From Acanthornis magna (taxonomy: Eukaryota; Chordata; Aves; Passeriformes; Acanthizidae), in assembly GCA_036785705.1 (NCBI GenBank), contig JAWUZG010000018.1, positions 8,467,501 through 8,531,500 of the forward strand: a stretch of 64,000 nucleotides of DNA. Direction: 5' to 3'. Within the stretch, counting starts at the first letter, position 1. Each line of letters starts with the position of its first letter. A program made the translations under genes and the position numbers. This document shows positions 8,023 through 17,610 of this stretch, one piece after another. The notes under the pieces are model-generated. The model made no database searches. It was not told the origin of the DNA and saw nothing but the letters and a program-made list of their open reading frames with translations.

Positions 8023-9675
8023 GTTACTTTCGGCCTGGGTTTCCTGGTACACTACTTGGTCTTTCTGCTTCCTGTAACAATACCAGGTCCCATGGCCTGG
8101 TTTCTTACAATAGGTACAATAGTGGTTTGCTTTGTTCATACTCGGGTCACTCGACCTCGAGTCACCTCTAGTAAATTGAGTGGGTTTAGGAGAGCCAATT
8201 GTAGTATCTTTGGGAGGGTCTTTTTCAACATTTTTCATTATTTTTGCTTTTGTTTTCCAATTTTCTTCATCTCTTCGAACAAAGACCCTCTGAGCTTCCT
8301 CGAGTAATTCCTTTAAATCTCTCTCTGGCCACTTGTCCAATTTTTCCAGTTTTTTACGAATATCCGGCCAGGAGTATAGCACAAAATGTACTTTCAACAT
8401 TGTTTGCCCGCTGTCGCTGTCTAAATCCAATTGGGTGTACAATTGCACATTGTTCTTTAACCTTTCCAGCCAGTCATGGGGAGTTTCATCTTTACCTTGG
8501 GTACTTCCAAATGCCCTCTTGATGTTGTTCACCCTCGGAACAGCCTCTCTAATCCCTTTTACTATCAATTTTCTATAATCTTTCATATTTTCCCTATCCT
8601 CCTCGTCATTTGGGTTCCAATTTGGATCTTCATTTGGCATTTTCCGTTCTCCAGGAGGGCCCTGATTATCATTATTTTCTCTCTCCCACACTTTCATTCC
8701 CGCAGTCCTTATTAAACATTGCTCCTCCAGGGAGAACAGGGACTGGAGGATGGACTGCATTTCGTGCCAAGTGAATATGTTTGGCCCGAGGAATTGATCG
8801 AATTGTTGAGATAACCCTATCGGGTCACTCAATAAGGACTTCATTTCTCTTTTGAAGTCTCTTACCTCTGAGGAGGAAAGAGGTGCAACTACATATCCAA
8901 TTCCTCCCCGTGCTCCACCCATAGGCACTTCTCGCAGGGGGAAAGCCTTTGTTTTATCTTGTGGAGTTTTGGAACAATCCTCACAAATTGAGCAGGCCAA
9001 TTTAACATTTCGTTTTCTGGTTGAGGAGAGAGATTTTTCTTTTCCAATTGGAGTAATTTTGCTTTTTGAATGTTTTGGATGAGGAGAGTTAGAGAGGGTA
9101 TGTTTTCTTTTTGGTGTGCAGACTTCTCCCTCATCTGACTGACTGGAATTATTTGTGTCCTCCTCCTCTATTGAGGATTCGGCACTACTATCTCCATCAA
9201 TTTGGTTAGCAGCAACTGGTGGAAGGGCATCTAAAGGGTCCCATCGCTTTGGTTGAACTTTCCTTACTTTTTGATCTTTTTTGTCAGTGGTTGATGTTTC
9301 ATGTTTAGTTAATTTTGAGTTGTCTTTTACTGTTAAGATTTTCTCGTCTTTTGTTTCCACATTGTTCCAATATTTTAACCAAATTCGTGCGTAATCCAAT
9401 TGTTCCAATTTCTTTGGGCCCTTATAATGTAGATATAAGCAAAGGGCCTTACAGAGCCATATCTCTGAAGATCCCTGTTTGGGCCACTTGAGTCCATCCT
9501 CTCGAATTTTCTTTCTAGGCCACTCAAAGACACAGTACTGGATCATTTGCACTGCATCCTTCCCCTTAGTTAATTCATGACTGTCCCAATTTTTGAGCAT
9601 AATGCCTAGGGGACTGTCAGGTGCTACTTTGTAATTCTTCAGGGAAGAGTGGCTCTTGCTTACACACTGACCCAT
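8020..9675 (-). CDS. gag: Gag polyprotein, intact
   Basis: 551 codons, ATG at 9675 to TGA at 8020. Gag assembles the virus particle at the membrane. The MGQ start gives Gly2 for myristoylation, and matrix covers about 1-110. Residues 110-250 are polar, serine- and acid-rich (p12-like), with an LPPV (151-154) and a CxxCxxC cluster (228-234). Capsid starts near 250. The major homology region is about 393-413. A charged segment follows (450-490), then one CCHC zinc knuckle (520-533, CX2CX4HX4C) as nucleocapsid. I see no PPxY, PTAP or LYPxL late motif. The start context is good (CCAAAATGG) and a strong splice acceptor lies 10 nt upstream. The next gene, pol, is in the same frame and reached by read-through. 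Confidence 0.95.
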   Translation of the reverse strand: MGQCVSKSHSSLKNYKVAPDSPLGIMLKNWDSHELTKGKDAVQMIQYCVFEWPRKKIREDGLKWPKQGSSEIWLCKALCLYLHYKGPKKLEQLDYARIWLKYWNNVETKDEKILTVKDNSKLTKHETSTTDKKDQKVRKVQPKRWDPLDALPPVAANQIDGDSSAESSIEEEDTNNSSQSDEGEVCTPKRKHTLSNSPHPKHSKSKITPIGKEKSLSSTRKRNVKLACSICEDCSKTPQDKTKAFPLREVPMGGARGGIGYVVAPLSSSEVRDFKREMKSLLSDPIGLSQQFDQFLGPNIFTWHEMQSILQSLFSLEEQCLIRTAGMKVWERENNDNQGPPGERKMPNEDPNWNPNDEEDRENMKDYRKLIVKGIREAVPRVNNIKRAFGSTQGKDETPHDWLERLKNNVQLYTQLDLDSDSGQTMLKVHFVLYSWPDIRKKLEKLDKWPERDLKELLEEAQRVFVRRDEENWKTKAKIMKNVEKDPPKDTTIGSPKPTQFTRGDSRSSDPSMNKANHYCTYCKKPGHGTWYCYRKQKDQVVYQETQAESN

Positions 9676-9685
9676 TTTGGCTCAA

Positions 9686-9712
9686 CTGCAACGATGGGAA
9701 AGTAAAAAGAAT
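9686..9712 (-). promoter_or_regulatory. Strong splice acceptor just upstream of gag
   Basis: In viral sense TTCTTTTTACTTTCCCATCG leads to TTGCAG, with AG at 9687-9686. The exon would begin 10 nt before the gag ATG. The match to the consensus is better than expected by chance, but use is untested. Confidence 0.45.
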
Positions 9713-9751
9713 ATAGAATTTAAAATACCCACTCTCTATTTTATTTTCTCT

Positions 9752-9753
<2 letters not shown>

Positions 9754-9784
<31 letters not shown>
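9754..9784 (-). repeat. 31-nt A homopolymer (viral sense) upstream of gag
   Basis: The plus strand shows an uninterrupted run of 31 T, which is 31 A in the viral RNA, ending about 78 nt before the gag ATG. Shorter A runs recur at about 9841-9856 and 10119-10130. Confidence 0.9.
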
Positions 9785-9789
<5 letters not shown>

Positions 9790-9797
9790 ATATGTAT

Positions 9798-10344
9798 AAA
9801 TAATATATGAATATTTTGATTTAATTTATTTTTTACAAATTTTTTTTTTTTTTTTTAATTTAATTTAATTAATTAATTTATTTATATCTTTTGATGTTCT
9901 TTACTTAACTTAATTGTTTTCTATGATGGGAACTTGATAACTTTCCGTGGGAAAAATTAATAATTCACTTAAACAATTAACAAAGCAATTGAATAATTAA
10001 ACAATAAGAAACCAAGATGGCCGACAATAATAACTTCCCGTGGGAAAAATAAATACTTCACTTAAGCACTTAAATAATATATGAATATTTTGATTTAATT
10101 TATTTTTTTACAATTTTTTTTTTTTTTTTTAATTTAATTAAATTAATTAATTTATTTATATCTTTTGATGTTCTTTACTTAACTTAATTATTTTCTATGA
10201 TGGGAACTTTCCGTGGGAAAAATTAATAATTAACTTAAACAATTAACAAAGCAATTGAATAATTAAACAATAAGAAACCAAGATGGCCGACAATAATAAC
10301 TTCCCGTGGGAAAAATAAATACTTCACTTAAGCACTTAAACAAT
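9798..10344 (-). repeat. Tandem duplication of about 274 bp in the leader
   Basis: Copy 1 (9798-10071) and copy 2 (10072 to about 10344) share the order AATAATATATGAA, T-rich run, TTTGATGTTC, ATGATGGGAACTT, CCGTGGGAAAAA and CCAAGATGGCCGAC. They differ by small indels, including a 7-base insertion or deletion near GATAACTTTC. The high similarity implies a recent duplication. Confidence 0.88.
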
Positions 10345-10352
10345 GCAATGGA

Positions 10353-10577
10353 CAATTAAACAATAAGGAACCAAGATGGCCGACAACTGAAAACCAAAAT
10401 GGCTGCTATAAATAATTCACTCAAGCAATTAAATAAAGCAATGAACAATTAAACAATAAAGAACCAAGATGGCCGACGACTGAAAACCAAAATGGCCGCT
10501 ATAAATGATTCACTTAATCAATGAACAATTAAACAATAAGGAACCAAGATGGCCACCGGCTGATAACCAAAATGGCT
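10353..10577 (-). repeat. Degenerate 80-93 bp tandem repeats in the leader
   Basis: Units start at 10353, 10446 and 10526 with CAATTAAACAATAA and each carries an AAGATGG and an AAAATGG motif. About 2.6 copies; the last one merges into the 54-bp array. Confidence 0.8.
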
Positions 10578-10773
10578 TCTTCCCCCTTTCCGGAGAAGCT
10601 TCTGGCTGAAGAAGAAGAACCCAAAATGGCTGCTCCCCCCTTCCCGGAGAAGCTTCTGGCTAAAGAAGAAGAACCCAAAATGGCTGCTCCCCCCTTCCCG
10701 GAGAAGCTTCTGGCTAAAGAAGAAGAACTCAAAATGGCCGCTCCCCCCTTCCCGGAGAAGCTTCTGGCTAAAG
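10569..10773 (-). repeat. 54-bp tandem array, about 3.8 copies
   Basis: Units start at 10569, 10623, 10677 and 10731, exactly 54 bp apart. Each starts AAAATGGC and contains TTCCCGGAGAAGCTTCTGGC. The two middle copies are nearly identical. The array creates repetitive open frames on both strands that I do not treat as genes. Confidence 0.93.
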
Positions 10774-11185
10774 GACAGTTAGAGAAAGGGGACAGAGTAG
10801 ATAGAAATATAAAAACTGAGGAGAAAATATATATATATGAAGGCCGCGCGGTGTTTTTTTTTTCTTTCTTTCTGGGGCTGGGCATTTTCCCTTAACAAAA
10901 ATTTTCAATTTTCTTTGAACCTCCCACTTTCAGTCGCTTCAAGCTCACTCTCTCTGCTCTTGCCCCAAAACTGAGTCAGAGAGCTCTGGCTCTCAGCTCC
11001 TTGCCCTGTCTCACTCACTCTGCAATCACACCAGGGGTGGCCAACCCCACACTCACACTTCAATCAGGGCTGGTGCTAGGGAGAAACTAAACAGAAATTT
11101 TCTTTTTATAAGTTGGTTTTCCCTAACTACAGTCCCCTAGAAAGGGGTAGGGCCTCACCGATCTCCTGCGATGGTCTTGGAGTCC

Positions 11186-11193
11186 TCTCACCG
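11186..11193 (-). promoter_or_regulatory. Possible major splice donor
   Basis: In viral sense ACG followed by GTGAGA, about 110 nt after the primer site. It is the better of two GTGAG-like sites in the unique leader part; the other is near 11155-11165. It would pair with the acceptors at 9686 and 4221. Weak evidence only. Confidence 0.3.
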
Positions 11194-11302
11194 TAGGTGT
11201 TATCCGCGGTAGTCCAAATTTGAGGAAAAAATCGGAAAAATTAAAAATTTGGAAAAAAACCAAAAAATCGGGATTTTGGGCAAATTTGGGCAAAAAAAGG
11301 AT

Positions 11303-11320
11303 ATCCCGGACGAGCCCCCA
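11303..11320 (-). other. Primer binding site for tRNA-Pro
   Basis: In viral sense TGGGGGCTCGTCCGGGAT, the 18-nt complement of the tRNA-Pro 3' end used by many gammaretroviruses. It begins 6 nt (ATTTCT, 11326-11321) after the CA of the 5' LTR, rather than the usual 2-3 nt. Confidence 0.95.
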
Positions 11321-11375
11321 AGAAATTGTCATAAAAAAAAGACAATTTCACACTCGTGGGTTAGAGCAAAAGGTG

Positions 11376-11381
11376 TTTATT
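11376..11381 (-). promoter_or_regulatory. AATAAA in the 5' LTR
   Basis: Counterpart of 1962-1967. It lies inside the predicted R region, so transcripts starting in this LTR also carry it near their 5' end and must ignore it there. Confidence 0.6.
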
Positions 11382-11747
11382 GCTGAACCCACGAGGTCCA
11401 GGATCTCCCGAGGGAGAAATGAAAGGAAAAAGAAAGAAAAAAAGCACAAAAAAAAAAGGAAGGTCCCAGGACAGCAATAAGACTCTCCTGGCCACCGGTT
11501 GGTGGTCAAGGACAAGGAGATCCCTCAGGCCGGGTGGCGAACTTAAGCTAATCTTAAGTTCAAAAAAAGATTTTAAGTATAGCCCATAAAAATGGGCAAG
11601 AGGCCCAGCACCCGACCCAGCCTCTGACTCCCTGCTAGTCAGAGAGACAGAGACACCAGGCACCCTGCACAGACCAGAGTCTGCAGCTGTTGGTGGTAAA
11701 GGCACCTGGAACAAAAAGAGAGACCGTCTCAGCTCAAGAGAGCCAAA

Positions 11748-11753
11748 TTTATA
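11748..11753 (-). promoter_or_regulatory. TATA box in the 5' LTR
   Basis: TATAAA in viral sense, identical in context to 2334-2339. It predicts a start of viral RNA near 11720-11725. Confidence 0.75.
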
Positions 11754-12346
11754 AAGTTTTTGATGGGCTGGTCCGAATTAGCCTCTCCGCCCTCTCGCTC
11801 GCTGGTGATTGGGAATACTAATTAATGAGGTGGCCTTCCCCACCAATAGATGGATCGTTGCCTAGGGGTAATTTGCAAAGGCAGGAAAGGGCCTCATTAG
11901 TATTCCACTTGAGGTGGGCGGAGAGGTGCAAACCTTCTATTTTTAGCTCGGGTGCTGCAGAGTGCCTTTAATATTGGGATGGGTGATGGGCTTACAGATT
12001 TACAATACAACATAAAAACTGAGTTTTACATAAATAAAATTACAAAGATAAAGGATTTTTAAAAAGGTACATAACTTCTGAACTCAGGGTTACATGGGTT
12101 CAACTGCTTTTCCATCTAAAATACCTTCAATCCCTTTTATTTTGCTCCAAACAACTTTAATATCCCAATGCTTTTACCCAGAAACATTGCACTCTTAAAA
12201 CATCTTTAAAACAGTCTCTTTTTTAACTTTTCAATCTAGAACTTTATCAAAAATCCAAACTTTCAACTCCACTCAACAGGTACAACAATACAACAGCAAC
12301 CATCAACTCCAACATGCGAAAAATCACTCCACTCTCATTTATAACA

Positions 12347-12351
12347 TTTAA
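12347..12351. repeat. Target-site duplication, right copy (TTTAA)
   Basis: TTTAA follows the terminal CA of the plus-strand reading (ATAACA) and matches 1908-1912. Confidence 0.85.
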
Positions 12352-14898
12352 GAACCACAAGGGTCCTTAAGCAGAGACACAGAGGGACTCAAAGGCATTT
12401 TTACAAATACATACACATTTAGTAAATGGTTTTTTATCCAGGTATTGCCTGGATAAATGAATAGTTTAGCTGTGCCTCCACTCATGCTGCCCATAGGATA
12501 GCAGAGAAGAGAGCTTGTCTTCCCAGAAATGTTGGTCATGGTGGAGGTCCAAGAGGCACGTTGCATGCCAGGTCAGGCCTGTAAGGACATTCCTGCCCGT
12601 GAGTGATTTCCACATCTAGCTCATGCCAGTTGAGCTGGTTTATGAGAGCTGGTTGTGGAGAGTACTGCCACCAGCACTTTGGATAACTGAATGGATAAGA
12701 AGCCAGCTGTCCTCTTCATTTGTGATTTTCCCAAACGCTTCTGAGTTGTCAAGACATCCACAATGAAAAATTGCACAACAAATCTGGCAGCAACTTCAGG
12801 TATTTAAGATCTGGGTTCTTGTTCTGTGTTGAACCAAAGAGGAATACTCTAAAAATGTTTTTGCAAAATCAGAAGTGATTTGAGATGTCTGGAGTGAGTA
12901 TTCCTCATTTCAATACGTGCCACTGCACAAAGCACAGAGCTGTGTTAGGGACACTTAATTCATTCCCCAGATGGAGTGCTTTTGTTCAAGTTAACCGATC
13001 ACAAATACCCCAAAATAAAACCTAGGGATTATAGACAACTTGATATGGATTGCCCCTGGCCAAGGACACCTGAGCAAGAATGTATGCAGGCTTCTTCTGG
13101 CATTTTAAAACATATTAAAAAAAAGAGCACAGAATCTGATGAAAGTTTTCAAACAAAAATTCTTCCTCAAAACAATGTATGCCCTTAAATGCTGCAGGAT
13201 TTGTTTCACTGGAAGCAATCCTACTGTGTCATTGGTGGTCGTGCAGGTGAAGGACTTAAACCTTTTCTATCTGTGACCAGGAACAGAGATAATACACAGG
13301 ATGCTCTCCCAGGCATATTCTTTTCTGTCTTAGTGCTTGGCTGACTGGAAGCTTTCCAGTTTCAGACTTAGCAAAAACAGGTTAGTCAAACAAATATCAT
13401 CCAAAATAACCTAGTCAGCTTTAACAGCCATGAAATTTCTTTAATGTCTCCACTGTTCATTGTTTGTAAGAAATGTATCTACATTTCAGCATATTTTGAC
13501 TTTACTTTTCAATATATAATTATTTTAGTTTGAATTATGTAAAATCAATGGCAGTGCTGAAAACAATTCCCATTGATTCAAAGGTAATATGCAGGACCTG
13601 ATCATTAAAATGTGAGCAGCAGCTAGAAGGGTGCCTACAAGATGAAATGGGGAATAAAATATGGATTTCATTTTTGAGTTAGCTCATGGTTTTAATTATG
13701 ATCTTTATAGAAGTCTTTTCAAATAGGAAATTTGTTGCTTGGAAATGATCACCATATATAAGATTTACTTTAAAAAAGGGAAAAACAGTTTATTTTTTAA
13801 TGTATGTCACAAACCACATCATCAGGAAACAGCATTAGATTTATTTGCCCTTCATATCCTGTTTTGCTGACTTCTACTTTTCTCTAGCAATGCCTTATAA
13901 CCAGTTGGTTTTTTTTCAACTCCTTTATAAACAGATAAGGAAACATACTTACATTTTGAACTTCCTAGCAATAAATTTTGTAACAAAATCAAATTTGATT
14001 GGCCCATTTCAGGAATGTATTATAAATCAAATAATCTGTCTTGGTTCTGTGTACAGGTTAAGGGTTCAGTATAAAATGTGTTATCTGTTGCATAAGAGAA
14101 TTGTAGGCAGCTGACTGAAAAGGCTTTGGAGTTCAATTTATTGAAGTTTTACTTGCAGATTTGACTTTGGAAATGAAGGATCTTGGCTGAGGAAGTCTCT
14201 GAAATTCAGAGGGCTGAAAACAAAAACCTTCGAGCTCTCTGAAATAGTCCTCTGTTTTCTCAACCATAACAGCATGATGCTATTAAGCAGTGTCTTTGAT
14301 CTGCAATAAGCATATCTAATTTGAATTCACTTGAAATTACTGCTAGTATCAGCTAAGTCTTTGTGCATCTTCCAGATTGCAGGAATATTATAATATAAAG
14401 AACAGCTTCAGCCCAATGAGGAGTATTTGAATAATATGCTTCTCCTCTTCAGCAAATGTCATGTGCTACAAATGACACCACTCCAGAACTATCACTAAAT
14501 CAAAAATGAAATCTGTCATTCACTCACCTGTTCTATGCAAAAAAAAACCCAAACCAAACACAAAACCAAAAACAAAAAAAAACCAGTTTTAAGGATCCTA
14601 TCTTCTGTGGTAAGAAATTTGCACAAAGCAAAATATTGAATCATTAAAATTTCCTCTGGAGGAAATGACTCAAATGTATTTTTCCATGAACATTTGCATA
14701 TAAGTATTATTGCATAATGATATTATTTTACCCAATACACCCAGACTATCAGGATTACTTCAGAATAGTCATGCATGGAAGCAAAAGAAGTAACTGATAG
14801 AAATTTCCATACCTTCCTACTATTTTATCATACAATCTTTAAAATTCTTTCACATATGTGCCACAAATTTCAGTCAAAAGAAATATTAGCAGTCAATG
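12352..14898. other. Host DNA right of the provirus, nothing recognised
   Basis: AT-rich sequence with short open frames only. No known repeat, RNA gene or conserved domain is apparent. Confidence 0.5.
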
Positions 14899-15479
14899 TT
14901 TATTTTCTCCTGTCTCTCTCTCTTTTCTCTTTCCAGTAAGGAGATTCTTACTGAGCACTTTGCTTCTTGATCTTTCTGTGACCTGCCATAATCATCTCAG
15001 TCTTCTGTTTCCAGAGCGCCTCACTTCCATCAGTCACTGCATTAATGACCAGTTTCAAGCTTACCCTTGAAGACAGCATTAACTGGTGCTCATTTGTAAG
15101 AGACACACATTGTAATGTGGAGCCTTATCCAAAGGCGGTGGCTGATTAACCAAGGTCTTCTCAAGCTCTTCAGAAGACTTTGATTGGGTCCCAGACCTTT
15201 TAGCTCTGCAAAAGCCAGCGCAGCACCAATGAGCAGCTCCTGTTAATATAGCCAGTACAGCAGTCACCACAGACCAAACAATGACAGAGAGGTGACCGTG
15301 GTGGGACAGCTCCTGTAGGTCAAGAATGGAGAGGACTATCTGTGTGTGCACCTCCTTTACCTGTGTGAGAAAATTAAAGATGGATCTACAGGATGCTGCA
15401 AAGTTTTGGCAGCGGTCTTTGGACTTGACTGGGAAGTCAGATGCAAACAGCTCATGCAAATGCACCAAGACAAGCAACA
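14899..15479 (-). CDS. Candidate last coding exon of a single-pass membrane protein
   Basis: An open frame on the minus strand runs from 15479 to a stop at 15079. A CTGCAG at 15485-15480 could be the splice acceptor, though its pyrimidine tract is poor. The translation has an amphipathic helix-like part, then a hydrophobic segment of about 25 residues (near 15290-15210, core SVVTAVLAILTG), a basic CRAKR stop-transfer and a polar tail ending LLQMSTS. An AATAAA (viewed on minus) lies at 14904-14899, 175 nt past the stop, as expected for a last exon. I do not recognise the family and no upstream exon was found. It may be chance. Confidence 0.27.
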
Positions 15480-15485
15480 CTGCAG

Positions 15486-17485
15486 GGTTTCCCTAAAAGT
15501 GGGTCTTTCCAGTTATTTATAATGCAGCAGCTTTATGTCAAAGGGGATCTCCCTGCTTGTTGGCTTCTTTGGTGAGCAGAAGACCTTTGCAGTCACACCA
15601 TCTAAGAGGGGGAGTGTCCCCAGGATCAGTCAGTATTCCTGTTCTGAAATCCACCTTGGAAACAGTCAATCTTTTCTTACATGGCAGAAGACTATCTATA
15701 AGAGATATTACATGCCCAGTGTTGACAGGCATTCCAGACTGATGTGAATACTTGCCTGAAACATTCCTAATATGCAGTAAAAAATTACAAGGTTTTTTTT
15801 TTTTAATAAGACTAGTATTGTCCTGGCTGGAAATAGGGGATTCTGATTGGAAAAGCATTTCTAGTCTGATGGAAGAAGAAATCATAAAACTTCTCCATTT
15901 CCTAAATATAATTTCATAAGAATGATAAAAGAAGACTTTTTTGTACAACCAATTTTTATCTATATACAACCATTTTTCAGTTCTTTAGACGGCTAATCGA
16001 GCATCAAGGAACAGCCTCTCATATCCTGTATTATTCAGAATTGGGTATACCAGAATTGAGAATTTCGTGTAAAATCACAGACAGAGGAATGGAAACTGGC
16101 AAGAAACAATGTCAAAAGAATTGTCTGCTGTGGCTTCAGGCAGGGCTGGAGGCTACATAGATGCATTAAAAAATCACTGCTAGCTGACTAACAAGCCATG
16201 GGTCTCCAGAAGAACTCAGGAGTACTTGAGATTTTGTTGCCCTAGAGAGACTGCTTAACGATGGTAACTTTTTAGAGTATCCACAATAGAAAAAGAGAAC
16301 AGGCTCTCTTTTTCGAAAATTTGTGATCATTCTGTTCTCTCTTCTGTTCTTTCATTATTTTATTAAGAGACTTTTAACACAAAAATATTACATGCTAATT
16401 CTGCAAGGGCTGTGGGGAGCAGAGGGGAGGGGTAGGCTAAGTTTTGGTATCTAAGTTCTGGTTGTGGTTTGAGCTGATTTAAGATTTCATATTATGAATA
16501 ATAAAGTTTTCAATTTACTTACTGAATCCATGCTCAGATATTTTATATTCTTAATTCCTCCCAAAGTTCCATTTTAAATGTTTTTTATTATTTTTCTTTC
16601 AGTGTGAGAAACAGTGATAGCCCTTTCCCCCTTCTAGACCCGATCAAAGCCCTTCCTACAGCAGTTGCTGTGCTTGGACACAAAAAAGGTTTATGGCTAT
16701 TCTTTCTATGCTATTCTTCTTCTAAGGCTCCATGGAAACAGATTCCTTCTATCTAATGACTTTCCAGCAGGAGGATAGGGAAAGGAGAAATAATACCGGG
16801 GTAATATATAATGCCCTTTCTTGTTGCTGTCAAGATTCCCCATGAAAAACAAATTCCAAGCAGCATATTCCACATATTTTATGGTGTAGGCCACCCATGA
16901 CTGGAGCTAAGCAAATTTTCAGTGAATTTGTCTTACTCTGGTGGTGGCAGGATTTTGGGGAAAGCTCATTGATCTTCTTCAGCACAATGAAAATGTGACT
17001 TCACGGCAAGATCTGTCCTTCACCATACAGTCCCCAAAAGACATTTCCAAGAAAAAATCCTCTGATTTTCTCATAAGATTTGTTTCACCATAGAAATATG
17101 GTCATCAGCAAGATGGAGGCCACGGAATATCATTCTCAGTAATGAAGCATGTAAGGTAACAGAAAGAAGTGTGAGTGATGTGGTTTTCTCTAGATATCAA
17201 TCTTGGCAAAGTGTATATTTTTTTTACTTTTTGACACAAGTGGTATAGTGAGAAATACAAAACAAATTCTGCTGCCTGATTGGTGTTTTATAAAAGCAGC
17301 AAGAGGTGAATAAATTCAGTACCAGAGATGTGCAAATTGAGTTCGGACTGGAGATGGGCATACACCAGTCATCTATTAACTATGGTGATCCTCTCCTAGG
17401 GAGGGCACAGACTCACACAAATAATAGAAAAATTAAAAATATCTCTGAGTAGGTGTGCTGTAAATACAAATTTTAAATTGGTTAT
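15486..17485. other. Non-coding host DNA
   Basis: No gene or known repeat recognised. The 143-codon frame at 15538-15969 (minus) shows no domain and overlaps open frames on the other strand. Confidence 0.5.
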
Positions 17486-17610
17486 ATACAAAACCAGAAT
17501 ACAATTTGGCACAAACCAAACATATGTCATCTTAATGATTAAATGCATCCTAGTTAAATACAAAACCAGAATACAATTTGGCACAAACCCAACTTATGGC
17601 ATCTTAATTA
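17486..17610. repeat. 72-bp tandem duplication
   Basis: The 72-bp unit beginning ATACAAAACCAGAATAC at 17486 is repeated from 17558 for about 55 bp, with few changes (AAACATATGTCATC versus CAACTTATGGCATC). Confidence 0.85.

Larger units (their letters stand above)
9676..11302 (-). other. Long untranslated leader between primer site and gag
   Basis: 1,627 nt with no convincing gene. In viral order it holds a unique part with possible splice donors, a 54-bp tandem array, a set of 80-93-bp repeats, a two-copy 274-bp duplication, A-rich homopolymers and a splice acceptor. It should also hold the packaging signal, which I cannot delimit. Open frames in the 54-bp array exist only because 54 is divisible by three. 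Confidence 0.8.
1913..12346 (-). mobile_element. Near-complete endogenous gammaretrovirus-like provirus, env truncated
   Basis: The element is 10,434 bp and reads on the minus strand. It has paired 1,020-bp LTRs with TG...CA ends, a 5-bp duplication, a tRNA-Pro primer site, a polypurine tract, and gag, pol and env in the usual order. Class I (gammaretrovirus-like) features include the MGQ Gag start, a single zinc knuckle, gag and pol in one frame separated by a stop codon, the integrase GPF module and a Pro primer. Aligning the LTRs by eye gives two differences, at 2092/11506 and 2469/11883, so insertion was recent. Gag and Pol are open throughout. Env keeps only a surface-subunit-like part. 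The family is probably avian, but I cannot name it without a search. Confidence 0.97.
11327..12346 (-). repeat. 5' LTR of the provirus
   Basis: 1,020 bp, nearly identical to 1913-2932. The differences are T at 11506 (C at 2092) and A at 11883 (G at 2469); the second lies in a CpG. As the upstream copy it carries the active promoter, which drives leftward transcription. Confidence 0.96.

Noticed and set aside
9841..10142. CRISPR-like regular repeats in the leader
   Set aside because: Repeats are long tandem duplications without unique spacers, in a eukaryotic provirus.
10529..10885. 118-codon viral-sense frame before gag
   Set aside because: Repetitive product of the same 54-bp array, with no domain; leader frames of this kind are expected by chance.
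10572..10895. 107-codon plus-strand frame with four repeats
   Set aside because: Antisense to the virus and created by a 54-bp array divisible by three; no domain.
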